From IMG/VR virus record IMGVR_UViG_3300048582_000096, positions 1 through 33,659 of that record: a stretch of DNA of 33,659 nt; one strand, 5' to 3'. Positions 1-8,041 of the stretch are shown here, in pieces. The position numbers were made by a program, and so were the translations under genes. The DNA comes from a virus. The notes under the pieces are model-generated. The model did not search any database, was not told where the DNA came from, and was given only the letters and a program-made list of their open reading frames with translations. The stretch's first letter is position 1. Every line of letters starts with the position of its first letter.

Positions 1-457
1 TTTCACGTTGATTTAACACTACTTTATTTAAAAAGTAACCTTCTTTTTTTACTGAAAAATTGTAATCAAAAATATTTTTTATTGAATTTGTTTTCACTTT
101 ATACTTAATATTCAAACTTCTTGCGTATTGTTCTGAAAATTTATTTAGTCTATCATAATCTTCAGAATCAGAATAAAACTTAATTAAGTTTTGGCACTCT
201 TCAACTGAAATTTCAAACCATTCGCCGTTTAGTCTTTTATTAAAAAACCTTTGGTGTAATTCTGTTTCTAATTTTTTTGGCTCATAAGTACTAATAAAAC
301 CCACTAACTCAGAACCAAAAGGAGCATAAGTTCTAAAAGCATCAAAACGAAAAATAGGGTTTTCGTTTAAAGTAAACCCTATTTTAATTGGTGTTAATCC
401 AACGTGTTTAAAAAAATAAACACATCCTTTTTTTATATTTTTTTGTAAATTTTCCAT
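1..457 (-). CDS. T5orf172-type GIY-YIG-like protein, cut by window edge
   Basis: Starts at ATG 455-457 and stays open to base 1 (152 complete codons). The N-terminal part reads GCVYFFK, then IKIGFT, then an arginine followed by the segment APFGSELVGFI, then LETELHQRFF and NGEWFEIS. This order is typical of the T5orf172/Mug113 branch of the GIY-YIG nuclease superfamily found in phages. VYFF and IKIGFT would be the two halves of the GIY-YIG core. The rest of the gene is probably at 33610-33659, because the frame joins exactly across the window ends (169 residues in total). It lies downstream of the primase-helicase with its own -7 element 3 bases before the ATG. The role could be DNA processing or a homing-type function; the family call is fairly sure, the role is not. 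Confidence 0.7.
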   Translation of the reverse strand, partial: MENLQKNIKKGCVYFFKHVGLTPIKIGFTLNENPIFRFDAFRTYAPFGSELVGFISTYEPKKLETELHQRFFNKRLNGEWFEISVEECQNLIKFYSDSEDYDRLNKFSEQYARSLNIKYKVKTNSIKNIFDYNFSVKKEGYFLNKVVLNQRE

Positions 458-460
458 TAC

Positions 461-468
461 CAAATATA
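461..468 (-). promoter_or_regulatory. -7 promoter element abutting the GIY-YIG gene
   Basis: On the minus strand the sequence reads TATATTTG-GTA-ATG, a perfect TAnnTTTG element only 3 bases from the start codon. No TTG is found at the usual -33 distance. It belongs to a set of similar start-proximal elements in this genome and would give a leaderless or near-leaderless mRNA. Confidence 0.45.
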
Positions 469-510
469 GTAAATTTTTAGTTACTTAGGTAATAAAAAAG
501 TTACTTTTAT

Positions 511-2742
511 TTAAAAAGGCGGTTTTTCATTTTCAACCATAGCATTTTGAAAATTATAATCAGGTTTAACAAAAACCTCTATACCCTTTTTAACTGATCC
601 ATCTATTTTATAAGCCTTGTAGGTAACCTTATTTTTAATAAACACCTCTTTCAACTCATATTTATTTGGCTTTAAAACCGAATTAATATTTAGATATTCT
701 AAAATTTCACCTTGATTTAAAACCATTCTTTTAGGTTTATTTATCGTTTCGGTTAAAGAAAAGTGTTTAAAAAATATTTCTTCAACAGGTAAAATAGTTT
801 CGTTTTGTTCAGTATTTTCTTTAATATAATCAATATCAGATTGAGAGCGAACAATCCAATCAAAACCAGATTTATAAAGGTTGTAAGCTTCTATAATAAG
901 GTCTATCTTATTGATTTGAAGCATTCGGTCATAATCAAGTTTATTAATATTAATAGGTAAAATCCGTCTGTTACCAGTCACATCTTTTAGTATATCGCTT
1001 TCATTCGTACTGCCACAAATAATCGCTCTACGTTTAAAAATACTATCTTGTTTGGCAAAAGGTCGCCTTTGATTAACTCGATTAGTATCTGATAAAGATT
1101 TAAACGCCTTAACATCTTTAAAGCCATCGCCTCCGAACTCATCATCATAAATAATTAAAGACTTACAAAGCCTATAAATACTATCTTTGTCTTTGCTGTT
1201 AATCTTTTCTTCAACCATATAATCCGATAATTCATCGGGCAAAATATTTCTAAAAAATGAAGTCTTACCGATACCATGTTGCTGTCCTGTAAGAACCAAA
1301 GTAAGAGGGCAAACAAGGCGCTCATTATCTTCTGCAAGCCAATTATGAATAGCGCCTACAATCCATTTTTTAAACGCCCATTTATTGTAATCAGTTTGCG
1401 GATAAATTAAGCTAGCATATTCATCAATTACACCAATTGGTTGACTTTTATTTAATTTAATTAAATCCTTTAACCTATTCTTTTTAGGTATTAAATTTGA
1501 ATAAAGAATAGCTATAATATCAGAAACAGGTATTTTAAAATCAAAAGACTTTTTACAGTTAAGATAAATATCGTTCAACTCCTTATCTTCCATTACTCGA
1601 TTATTGATAAAAATATAATTACTTATCTCATCATAGTAAGGCTCATATGTATCAATAATAAATTTTTGTACTTGTTCAATTTCTGTTAACTCTTCATTTG
1701 CTTCTTTAGAATAATCATTTTTAGATAAAATAAGCTCTTGTATAAGCCTTTTATCTTCTTCACTAGCATCTATATTATTTGCTACTTTTAAATTGCTTAC
1801 AATAGCTTCTAAAGTTGGTGAGCCCTGAGATTTAGCAATCTTAACCCTATTAATAATAGTTTTAGTTTTTGGAGTATAAATTTCAATACCCTCTTCTTTG
1901 CAGTAATAATAAAAAGTTCCAATACCTACTGGACCAGGCTTACAAAGTGCAAGCCATTCTTTGCGCTCATTTTTCTTATTAAGATTAGGGTTGTATTGAT
2001 TTATAATTTGAAAATAGCTTTCGCCGGCATGGCCTAATTTATCAAACAAAGCAAATCCAATACGGATATATCTAAAATAATCACCTTTAACTAAATCGAT
2101 TGATCGTTGTTGAATCTGTTTAAAGATATTATTAAAATCATCTTCATGATAAACATAATTAGTTTGATTAGATTTTGGCGGTTCGTAACGCTTTATATTT
2201 TTAGCAACAAATTTATTAGCCTTATCGTTTTTATAAATTTCGGGGTCAAAAGATAAAAAACGAATACGGTTTTTATTTCTGCAACTTTGATCAATTGAAA
2301 TATTGTAAGTATTGTAGTAATATTCAGCAAGTCCATCAAAAGAATCTTCAAACTTATTACTATCAATCTTTACAAAAATACAGTAACCATCACCACCGAA
2401 TGACTTATGAATCACAAAAGTATATTTGTCATTTTTAAGTTCGTAATATTTTTCTTCAGAAACTTCAATATCAATATCAATTACGATAAGCCCGTTTAAA
2501 GCTTTAATATTTTCAGCGTGTTTAGATTTTCCGCTTTCGAATATTGCCGAGCCTGTAATACATTTTGATTTATTTTTAAGTTCTTTATACTTTTCGGAGT
2601 CACCTTTTGATTTTGCCAAACGACCTTGTATAACTAAATCTTGAGCAACTCCATGTTGAACCATACCGATATAATTATCTAGGGTTAAATCTGAGGCAGA
2701 CCTTCCCTCTTTACTTTCGTAAAGTGAAAACTTATACTCCAT
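511..2742 (-). CDS. VirE/VapE-type primase-helicase
   Basis: 743 residues. The N-terminal 180 residues resemble the VirE N-terminal (BT4734-like) domain: IVIDIDIE at 86-93 supplies acidic, metal-binding type residues, followed by HKSFGGDGYCIFVKI. The C-terminal half is a VapE-type superfamily 3-like ATPase with Walker A GQQHGIGKT (486-494), Walker B SLIIYDDEF (528-536), sensor CGSTN (576-580) and a likely arginine finger in GNRR (590-593). This arrangement is common in Bacteroidota phages and mobile elements and is taken to prime and unwind DNA at the phage fork. The last residues, ENEKPPF, resemble an SSB-type acidic tip. It is the last gene of the replication block before the GIY-YIG gene. 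Confidence 0.9.
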   Translation of the reverse strand: MEYKFSLYESKEGRSASDLTLDNYIGMVQHGVAQDLVIQGRLAKSKGDSEKYKELKNKSKCITGSAIFESGKSKHAENIKALNGLIVIDIDIEVSEEKYYELKNDKYTFVIHKSFGGDGYCIFVKIDSNKFEDSFDGLAEYYYNTYNISIDQSCRNKNRIRFLSFDPEIYKNDKANKFVAKNIKRYEPPKSNQTNYVYHEDDFNNIFKQIQQRSIDLVKGDYFRYIRIGFALFDKLGHAGESYFQIINQYNPNLNKKNERKEWLALCKPGPVGIGTFYYYCKEEGIEIYTPKTKTIINRVKIAKSQGSPTLEAIVSNLKVANNIDASEEDKRLIQELILSKNDYSKEANEELTEIEQVQKFIIDTYEPYYDEISNYIFINNRVMEDKELNDIYLNCKKSFDFKIPVSDIIAILYSNLIPKKNRLKDLIKLNKSQPIGVIDEYASLIYPQTDYNKWAFKKWIVGAIHNWLAEDNERLVCPLTLVLTGQQHGIGKTSFFRNILPDELSDYMVEEKINSKDKDSIYRLCKSLIIYDDEFGGDGFKDVKAFKSLSDTNRVNQRRPFAKQDSIFKRRAIICGSTNESDILKDVTGNRRILPININKLDYDRMLQINKIDLIIEAYNLYKSGFDWIVRSQSDIDYIKENTEQNETILPVEEIFFKHFSLTETINKPKRMVLNQGEILEYLNINSVLKPNKYELKEVFIKNKVTYKAYKIDGSVKKGIEVFVKPDYNFQNAMVENEKPPF

Positions 2743-2743
2743 A

Positions 2744-2947
2744 TTAAATGCAGCCTAAAAATTCATAGAAAAAAACATCTTCTTTAAGTTGTTTAAACTT
2801 AAAAACGCAGTCACGTGTTAAAATTTCAATAGGAATAAAACCGTTTGAAACTTGATTAGATAATTGGCTAAAAGCGTTTTGGTGCGCTTCTTTTGAACTT
2901 TGACAATCTCGCTCAAAGTTGTTTTTGTTAGTGATAAATAACTTCAT
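2744..2947 (-). CDS. Small unknown protein between helicase and primase
   Basis: 67 residues with no recognised domain and no membrane segment. Its ATG overlaps the helicase stop codon (ATGA, 2944-2947) and its own stop is one base from the primase-helicase start. It is therefore almost certainly translated as part of the replication operon. It has two cysteines and a mixed charged composition. A role alongside the flanking helicase and primase is inferred from position only. Confidence 0.7.
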   Translation of the reverse strand: MKLFITNKNNFERDCQSSKEAHQNAFSQLSNQVSNGFIPIEILTRDCVFKFKQLKEDVFFYEFLGCI

Positions 2948-4599
2948 AAATAATAAATTTTGTCTAATTTAGTAATTGTTTTTTCTAATAAGTAATTAAT
3001 TGTTCGATTATTTTCTGCTTTAATGTCTTGTTTAGATAATAAAGTAAAGTAGCATTTTTGAATCATAGTTCTTATTTTTTTATCCAAACGACCATCATTT
3101 TTATTTGATAAGTACTGTTCTTTAGAGATACGATAAAAAATAAACATATCGCAAATTTGATTTATCATAATCTTAAAAGCAAAGTTTATATTTTCGCCTT
3201 TTGATATTGTGTACTTATAAATTTTTTCACCATTTGGAGGTGGTATTTTTCGAATAGGTAAAACAATATTTTCGCTTAATGCTTTAGGTGGTTTTGGTTT
3301 AGGTATTATTTCATGACCACATTCGGGGCATGAAGGTTCAGATTTAGCATAAATTAAACCGCAATTATCGCAAGTTTCAACATCAAAAGCATCTTCTTTT
3401 TTCTGTTTTTCTTTGCCGAATCCTTGTAAAAATAATTTTTTCCAATCTCTGGTCGGGTCGCTCCATTCTTGGTGCCTATTAATATTACCGCCCCCATCAA
3501 TAAAAATAAAATTATCTTTATAGATTAAATCAGTAACACGACCTCCACGCCCTACAATTTGTAAAAAAAGAGATAATGAAGCGGTTGCCCTATTTAAAAT
3601 AATCGCTTCGATATCGGTAACGTCAAAACCAGTTGTAAAAACACCTACATTTAAAAGAACTGCATCACGTTGCGACCTAAACCAATCAATAACATCTTTA
3701 CGTGAATGCTCTAAATCATTTATAGAATCATACATCATAACATTATGGCCAGCTTGCACAAACTTATTATAAAGCAATAGGTTTAATTTTGCTGAGTTGT
3801 TAAATATTAAAGTCTTTTTACCAATGCAAAGTTTTTCGTAATTTAATAGAACATTAAAAACTGCTTCATCTGATCCGTATTGCTGGTCAAGAGATGCTGA
3901 AGTAAATTCTCCATCGCTGTCAACTTTTAGTTTGTCGCTATCAATATAAGTTTCAACAAAACTAATTTCTTTCACTAGCCTACCTATTTTAATAAGCTGG
4001 TCTATATTTGGGCCAATAACTATATCTTCATAAATTTCAGATAATTTAAAAGGTTTTGACCATTCATCAGCAGGCGTATCGCAACATTCTGTTTCAACAT
4101 TGTATCGCTCTTTGCAGTATTTACACTTAAAAAACTTAATACGTTTTAAAACAACAGGCGTGGCTGTGCAGCCTAATATTTTGGCATTATTAAAATAGCT
4201 AAATAACTTATCAAATATTAAAATATGGCATTCGTCAACAATAAGTAAACCTACATTTTTAAAAAAGTAAGGATTTTTTTTTAGGCGGTTGTTTGCAGTT
4301 TCAACCATAGCCACGTAACATTGTGAGCTATGGTTAAGGTTTTTAGTTTTTGAAGTTACGGCTTCGCAAGTAATGCCAATTTGATTAAGTGATTTAATAG
4401 TTTGGTCTATTAATTCAGTCCGATGACAAAGTATTAAAATACGTGACTTTTTTTCTTCAATCCATCTTTTAGCAAGGAATGAAAAAACATAAGTTTTTCC
4501 TCCTCCAGTACTAAGTTGATAAAGTAAGCGGTCATAAAAAGTGAATTTATGCCAAATTTCTTCTATATTATGAGTTTGGTACTCAAAGGGTGTAATCAT
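2944..4599 (-). CDS. DEAH-box superfamily 2 helicase with zinc-binding cysteines
   Basis: 551 residues. Motif I is STGGGKT (30-36), motif II VDECH (121-125), motif III TATP (145-148) and motif VI QIVGRGGR (347-354), all in family order. Two cysteine groups stand out: C159/C162 with C172/C173 inserted after motif III, and C410/C413 with C424/C427 near the C-terminus, the latter a clear zinc ribbon. It belongs to the phage SSL2/UvrB-like helicases and should unwind or remodel DNA during replication or recombination. A consensus promoter lies about 24 bases upstream, so this gene may start a separate transcript for the replication genes. Confidence 0.9.
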   Translation of the reverse strand: MITPFEYQTHNIEEIWHKFTFYDRLLYQLSTGGGKTYVFSFLAKRWIEEKKSRILILCHRTELIDQTIKSLNQIGITCEAVTSKTKNLNHSSQCYVAMVETANNRLKKNPYFFKNVGLLIVDECHILIFDKLFSYFNNAKILGCTATPVVLKRIKFFKCKYCKERYNVETECCDTPADEWSKPFKLSEIYEDIVIGPNIDQLIKIGRLVKEISFVETYIDSDKLKVDSDGEFTSASLDQQYGSDEAVFNVLLNYEKLCIGKKTLIFNNSAKLNLLLYNKFVQAGHNVMMYDSINDLEHSRKDVIDWFRSQRDAVLLNVGVFTTGFDVTDIEAIILNRATASLSLFLQIVGRGGRVTDLIYKDNFIFIDGGGNINRHQEWSDPTRDWKKLFLQGFGKEKQKKEDAFDVETCDNCGLIYAKSEPSCPECGHEIIPKPKPPKALSENIVLPIRKIPPPNGEKIYKYTISKGENINFAFKIMINQICDMFIFYRISKEQYLSNKNDGRLDKKIRTMIQKCYFTLLSKQDIKAENNRTINYLLEKTITKLDKIYYL

Positions 4600-4622
4600 A
4601 AATAAATAATAAAAGTTAATAC

Positions 4623-4656
4623 CAAATATACTATTTTATCTCCGAATGATTTTCAA
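4623..4656 (-). promoter_or_regulatory. Promoter for the helicase gene
   Basis: The minus strand reads TTG (4654-4656), 23 bases, then TATATTTG (4630-4623), matching the Bacteroidota TTG/TAnnTTTG pair at the wide end of the accepted spacing. The helicase ATG follows 23 bases further on. The element overlaps the end of the small gene at 4631-4753. Confidence 0.5.
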
Positions 4657-4753
4657 ATTCATCAACTTTTTTCACTCGAGATTGTTCCAAATGTTCGCGT
4701 AAAAGCAAAGCAATAAGGCTTAAAATTAGGATTGTGATTAGTGTTTTTTTCAT
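4631..4753 (-). CDS. Small single-pass membrane protein
   Basis: 40 residues. Residues 4-19 (TLITILILSLIALLLR) form one hydrophobic segment, followed by a charged tail. Its ATG overlaps the stop of the upstream gene (ATGA, 4750-4753), which supports real translation. Many phage early operons carry such mini membrane proteins; no function is recognised. Confidence 0.6.
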   Translation of the reverse strand: MKKTLITILILSLIALLLREHLEQSRVKKVDEFENHSEIK

Positions 4754-4992
4754 ATAAAAAATTTAACTAAATAAAGTCCACAAATAGAACCTAAACCAGC
4801 TCCTAAGGCATAGGTTAATTTATCATTTAAAGACGATACTGATATTTTAGTGACGTTAAAACACCAAAGTAAGCTAATCAAAAAAGAAACGATAAAAACA
4901 CCGTAATAATTGCTTTTTGAAATAAGCAATGTGTTAATGGCAACTAATCCGATTTGAAAATAAGAAGTTGCAAATATTTTAAGTTTTTTCAT
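4750..4992 (-). CDS. Small membrane protein with about three hydrophobic segments
   Basis: 80 residues. Hydrophobic stretches are near residues 9-25, 28-46 and 62-78, with the last (ALGAGLGSICGLYLVKFF) rich in glycine. It overlaps both neighbours by 4 bases. Superinfection exclusion or membrane remodelling are possible roles, but nothing in the sequence decides this. It is a different protein from the holin candidate in the lysis block. Confidence 0.65.
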   Translation of the reverse strand: MKKLKIFATSYFQIGLVAINTLLISKSNYYGVFIVSFLISLLWCFNVTKISVSSLNDKLTYALGAGLGSICGLYLVKFFI

Positions 4993-5180
4993 ATTTCTTT
5001 TAATTGTAATCTATTCAACCACGTCTTAACATCTTGATCACGGTTACCAAAAGTACTCCCGTCTTCATGCTCCCAAAGATAGAATGTATTTGCTTTGTTT
5101 GGCAGTCGTAACAGCTTTATTACAATGGTGTAATCGCTTAGAATTGTTAAATTGTATGTTGTGTTTGGGGTGAGTGTCAA
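4989..5180 (-). CDS. Small unknown protein with TTG start
   Basis: 63 residues if translation starts at TTG 5178-5180, which overlaps the upstream stop as TTGA. No ATG exists near the N-terminus, so either TTG is used or the product is shorter. It contains IVIKLLRLPNKANTFYLW then HEDGSTFGNRDQD, suggesting a small soluble beta-rich protein. No family is recognised. Confidence 0.55.
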   Translation of the reverse strand: MTLTPNTTYNLTILSDYTIVIKLLRLPNKANTFYLWEHEDGSTFGNRDQDVKTWLNRLQLKEI

Positions 5181-5524
5181 AATAAATCTTCTACTTTTCT
5201 AAAATATGCTGCAAACTCTTTGTTTTTAGTCTCTATTAACTCGTCAAAAGTAGTATTTAAATAGATTATAGAGCTATGATCTAAACCACCTAATAAAGCA
5301 CCTACTTTTTTTAAAGACAATCTATTTTGAAGTTTTTTAGAAATTAGCATTCTGGCATAAACCAATGGTCTTTTACGGCATTTTGAAATAACGTCTTTCT
5401 TTTTTAAGTTAAGTCGTTTTGCAAATAACTTTATTAAATCATTATTTAAATAATAATTTGTTAATATTTTTTCTTGGTCATTTAAACCAGCAAAAACATA
5501 AGGATGTATTTTATTATTTTCCAT
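5177..5524 (-). CDS. Free-standing DnaA domain IV-like DNA-binding protein
   Basis: 115 residues. Residues 52-90 carry the hallmark of DnaA domain IV: RPLVYARMLISKKL, then LSLKKVGALLGG, then the signature DHSSI (82-86), equivalent to DHSTV in cellular DnaA. No AAA+ domain is present (cellular DnaA is about 450 residues), so this is only the origin-binding helix-turn-helix module. It sits among replication genes, between the SSB/exonuclease group and the helicase. It may bind the phage origin or compete with host DnaA for DnaA boxes. The fold call is strong; the role is inference. Confidence 0.8.
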   Translation of the reverse strand: MENNKIHPYVFAGLNDQEKILTNYYLNNDLIKLFAKRLNLKKKDVISKCRKRPLVYARMLISKKLQNRLSLKKVGALLGGLDHSSIIYLNTTFDELIETKNKEFAAYFRKVEDLF

Positions 5525-5610
5525 TACGCAAAAATTAAATAAAAAGTCAAAATAAGTATTGAGAATGCTAGTAACTCTATCACAACCTCGTTAAATGTGG
5601 GTATCTTCAT
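5524..5610 (-). CDS. Membrane micropeptide
   Basis: 28 residues. After a short soluble start (MKIPTFNEVV) the rest is one hydrophobic helix, IELLAFSILILTFYLIFA. The stop codon overlaps the next start as TAATG and the upstream gene ends 2 bases before this ATG, so it fills an otherwise empty slot in the operon exactly. Coding status is plausible rather than proven. Confidence 0.45.
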   Translation of the reverse strand: MKIPTFNEVVIELLAFSILILTFYLIFA

Positions 5611-5612
5611 AA

Positions 5613-5858
5613 TTAATTACCAGTTAAATATCTAATTGCAGTAACAGCGTATTGAGCCGCTTCTAATTTAGCGTGTTCTTTGTCGCAATCATTAATCGCT
5701 TGGATGAGCTCAATACTTTCTTCTAAAATTAATGCTTTTTTTTCACGTTCGTAAATTTTAATCCATTTAGTAGGCCATTTAGTACGAGCAAATTCCAGCT
5801 CTTTCAAGATGCGCTCAATCGCTGGCGCATCTTGTTCGTTTACTTCGATTGTTATCAT
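5613..5858 (-). CDS. Small helical protein, possibly MazG-like
   Basis: 81 residues from ATG 5856-5858, chosen because it sits one base after the upstream stop; ATG 5874-5876 or an upstream TTG would extend it. The C-terminal half, ILEESIELIQAINDCD followed by EAAQYAVTAIRYL, has the spaced acidic helix pattern of MazG-like nucleotide pyrophosphohydrolases, although the protein is short and not all metal ligands are clear. A role in nucleotide metabolism beside the recombination genes would fit; treat it as tentative. Confidence 0.6.
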   Translation of the reverse strand: MITIEVNEQDAPAIERILKELEFARTKWPTKWIKIYEREKKALILEESIELIQAINDCDKEHAKLEAAQYAVTAIRYLTGN

Positions 5859-5859
5859 T

Positions 5860-6168
5860 TTAGAAAGGTACTTCATCAGATTCAATACTAACAGCTTTAG
5901 CAGTTTGTTCTTCTACTTTTTTTGCTGCAACTTTAATAACTCCGTCCGTCCAAAAAGTCTTGCCATTACCTACATAGTAACGATCTTTTTTTGCATCTCT
6001 TTGCTCTTTTGTTTGAGACACATAAGCCGAAATGTTTTGCCCGTAATCGTTAACTGTATCGTTAATTGATAGGTCAATAGAAATGCCTTTTTCGCCTTTT
6101 TGTTTTAAACCCTTTACTAAAGTTTCAAGAGTTTCAAGTTTAATGTAAATGCTGTTTAATGATGCCAT
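5860..6168 (-). CDS. SSB-like protein with acidic DEVPF tip
   Basis: 102 residues. The body contains ISIDLSINDTVNDYGQNISAY and RYYVGNGKTFWTDG, a strand-rich core with aromatic residues suited to stacking on single-stranded DNA. The C-terminus ends SDEVPF, matching the acidic tip (DDxPF) by which SSB recruits partner enzymes. It stands directly next to an exonuclease and an annealing protein, making a compact recombination set. It is not a textbook OB-fold SSB (shorter, N-terminal helix), so the ssDNA-binding role is a strong inference. Confidence 0.65.
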   Translation of the reverse strand: MASLNSIYIKLETLETLVKGLKQKGEKGISIDLSINDTVNDYGQNISAYVSQTKEQRDAKKDRYYVGNGKTFWTDGVIKVAAKKVEEQTAKAVSIESDEVPF

Positions 6169-6173
6169 GATTT

Positions 6174-6788
6174 TTATTTGATTAAATTGTTTAAAAAGTT
6201 TCTTGATTCTATTACCCTACCTTGTAGCATATTAATTACCTCAATATCGTAATCTATGCTAAATGTTTTGATACGGTATTGTTTATCTAAGTTATCGTAA
6301 TACTTAGGTTCTTCCCATGTAGGCATGTCTTCAGGAGTATTTAAAAGAACGTAAACAAGCCTTGCGGACTTTTTACCAGTCAGGTGCATATAAACCTGTA
6401 ATTGATAAAAATAATCCTTTGTAGGTATGCTATTTTCGAAAATAGGGAAAGTAAAACAATCCCAGCTACATTTAATATCAAGTACCTCATCTTTTAAAAT
6501 AAGGTCTGGAGTTCCGCAAAAGTAGTCGTCTTCAAAATACTGTTCGTTTTTTATTGCAAAAGGTAAATCTAATAAATCTATTGTTTTGTCAATAGCTTCA
6601 TCTTCTAAGGTAATACCCTTAGTTAGGTACTTTGATTTAATGTCTTTGCGATATCCGTAAATTTGCGAAGTCGCCCATTCTTTTAAAAAGGTCTTTGTAG
6701 TTTCTGAAATGGTTTCGCCTTTTAGCTTTGGATTTGTAGCTAGCTTTCCGCTTGCGCTCGCTCTACATTTAAATATTGGTAAGTTCAT
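6174..6788 (-). CDS. PD-(D/E)XK exonuclease (RecB/YqaJ/Cas4-like)
   Basis: 204 residues. The catalytic core reads GTPDLILKDEVLDIKCSW: D95, then D104-I-K106 as the D...DxK metal site. It is followed by YQLQVYMHLTG (128-138), the glutamine/tyrosine motif of RecB-family nucleases. Its start overlaps the end of the annealing protein gene by 20 bases, a common phage pairing in which the nuclease resects duplex ends and the partner anneals the strands. Acts on phage DNA in the cytoplasm. Expect lambda-exonuclease-like or RecE-like activity. Confidence 0.82.
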   Translation of the reverse strand: MNLPIFKCRASASGKLATNPKLKGETISETTKTFLKEWATSQIYGYRKDIKSKYLTKGITLEDEAIDKTIDLLDLPFAIKNEQYFEDDYFCGTPDLILKDEVLDIKCSWDCFTFPIFENSIPTKDYFYQLQVYMHLTGKKSARLVYVLLNTPEDMPTWEEPKYYDNLDKQYRIKTFSIDYDIEVINMLQGRVIESRNFLNNLIK

Positions 6789-7398
6789 TTTCTGCTTCTT
6801 GAGATAGTTCGTATTTGTCTTTTATATCTTTAATCGTATAAGATCCACTTTTAACCGCTTCTTTAACCTTAAGCCAATTAGGGTGGTTTTTATCCATTGT
6901 AATCAAAGTAAGGTCTAAGCTGTAAGATATTAAATCTTTGCGGTTTAAATCAGCTCCAAATAGCTTACCGAAATGGTCGCAAGCATCTTTGATAGCTATT
7001 GTTTTTGCCATTGGGAAAGCCATAGATAAAGCACCGTTGTTTATATTATTAAGGTCGGCAGGGCTTGTGCCTTTAGCGGTCTGTAATTGACTTGCTCCAA
7101 TACCATCGTGATAATCCCATTCATTAGTTAAAGGGTGCATATAGTGAACCCTAACAGTCACCCAAACGCCATTAAAGCTTTGCCCTTGTCCTGTTATCTC
7201 AATACGGTATCTTTTAAAGATAGTCTTTAAAAGAAACTCAATTCTTTCAATCGGCAAGTATTTGTATCCTTTAATAAAGGGATGCACTTTAACCCAGTCC
7301 TCTTTTGGAGGTTGATTCAATAAAGTTACATAAGCATCTAATTTTTGAGTAGATATTTTGTCCTCATAAATGCTTTGAATTTTTGGCAGGTTACTCAT
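6769..7398 (-). CDS. Single-strand annealing protein, Rad52/Sak-like
   Basis: 209 residues. The central part shows QGQSFNGVWVTVRVHY (71-86), a G-I-G-A-S turn (99-103) and then PMAKTIAIKDACDHFGKLFG (129-148) followed by ADLNRKD. This resembles Rad52/22-like and Sak phage annealases, in which an alanine/aspartate helix precedes FGxxxG. It pairs with the exonuclease and SSB-like genes. Functions in recombination-dependent replication or repair. The exact superfamily (Rad52, Erf or RecT) cannot be fixed by eye. Confidence 0.68.
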   Translation of the reverse strand: MSNLPKIQSIYEDKISTQKLDAYVTLLNQPPKEDWVKVHPFIKGYKYLPIERIEFLLKTIFKRYRIEITGQGQSFNGVWVTVRVHYMHPLTNEWDYHDGIGASQLQTAKGTSPADLNNINNGALSMAFPMAKTIAIKDACDHFGKLFGADLNRKDLISYSLDLTLITMDKNHPNWLKVKEAVKSGSYTIKDIKDKYELSQEAENELTNI

Positions 7399-7445
7399 GT
7401 GTTTTTTGGTTTTTTATTAACACTAAAATACTATTTTGAATGTTA

Positions 7446-7538
7446 CTATTTTGTAACAAGGTGGTTACATATCAACCATATTAAAGCGGTTTGTGTTAAT
7501 GCTATAAATAGCAATATTAACAATGATTTTTTATTCAT
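7446..7538 (-). CDS. Membrane micropeptide
   Basis: 30 residues, mostly one hydrophobic helix (SLLILLFIALTQTALIWLI). Its ATG overlaps the YopX gene stop as ATGA (7535-7538), implying translational coupling. About 47 bases of noncoding DNA then separate it from the annealase gene. No function recognised. Confidence 0.5.
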   Translation of the reverse strand: MNKKSLLILLFIALTQTALIWLICNHLVTK

Positions 7539-7870
7539 AGTATATTTTGATTTTCGTAAATTTTTCCTATTACTTCAACGTCTTGCCACCTATAAGGCTC
7601 TAAATTAGAATTAATTATTACCCAATCTAAAGACAAGGCAACTGATTCCCCATGTCTAAATTTAAGTAAATCACCCTCATAAATATCAACTCCGTTTTTA
7701 TCTTTTAATCCTGTGAATTGCCCTACTGATTCGGGTATAACTTGAGCGTCTATGGTAATGTCTTGTGATATATAAGCTCGTACTCCTAAATGATTTGCCA
7801 AAATAAGACTTCCATAAACCCACTCTCCATTATCAACTCTTTTACCTCTAAACTTAATTTCTCTTTTCAT
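7535..7870 (-). CDS. YopX family protein
   Basis: 111 residues. It opens MKREIKFRGKRVDNGEWVYG, contains VGQFTGLKDKNGVDIYEGD at 49-67 and a later VIGKIYEN. These are the signature segments of the YopX domain (PF09643), common in phages of Gram-positive and Bacteroidota hosts. Its molecular function is unknown. It overlaps the upstream gene by 17 bases and lies in the early operon. Confidence 0.88.
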   Translation of the reverse strand: MKREIKFRGKRVDNGEWVYGSLILANHLGVRAYISQDITIDAQVIPESVGQFTGLKDKNGVDIYEGDLLKFRHGESVALSLDWVIINSNLEPYRWQDVEVIGKIYENQNIL

Positions 7871-8039
7871 AAATCTTACTTTCTAAAAATTCTCTAATAA
7901 CATCTACATTTAAAATATCAGAAATATCTTTTCCGTTTAATTCAACTGATAAAATCTGAGGGTCACCGCAACCATTACTATCGGGGTCTATTGTAAAGTA
8001 GAACTCTTGGCCGTCTATTGTTTTATTTACTACGCTCAT
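7854..8039 (-). CDS. Small unknown early protein
   Basis: 61 residues. Reads VVNKTIDGQEFYFTIDPDSNGCGDPQ, then a beta/helix C-terminus ending IREFLESKIYEKRN. No recognised family, no signal or membrane segment. Overlaps YopX by 17 bases and follows the next upstream gene by 2 bases, so it belongs to the early operon. Confidence 0.65.
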   Translation of the reverse strand: MSVVNKTIDGQEFYFTIDPDSNGCGDPQILSVELNGKDISDILNVDVIREFLESKIYEKRN

Positions 8040-8041
8040 GA

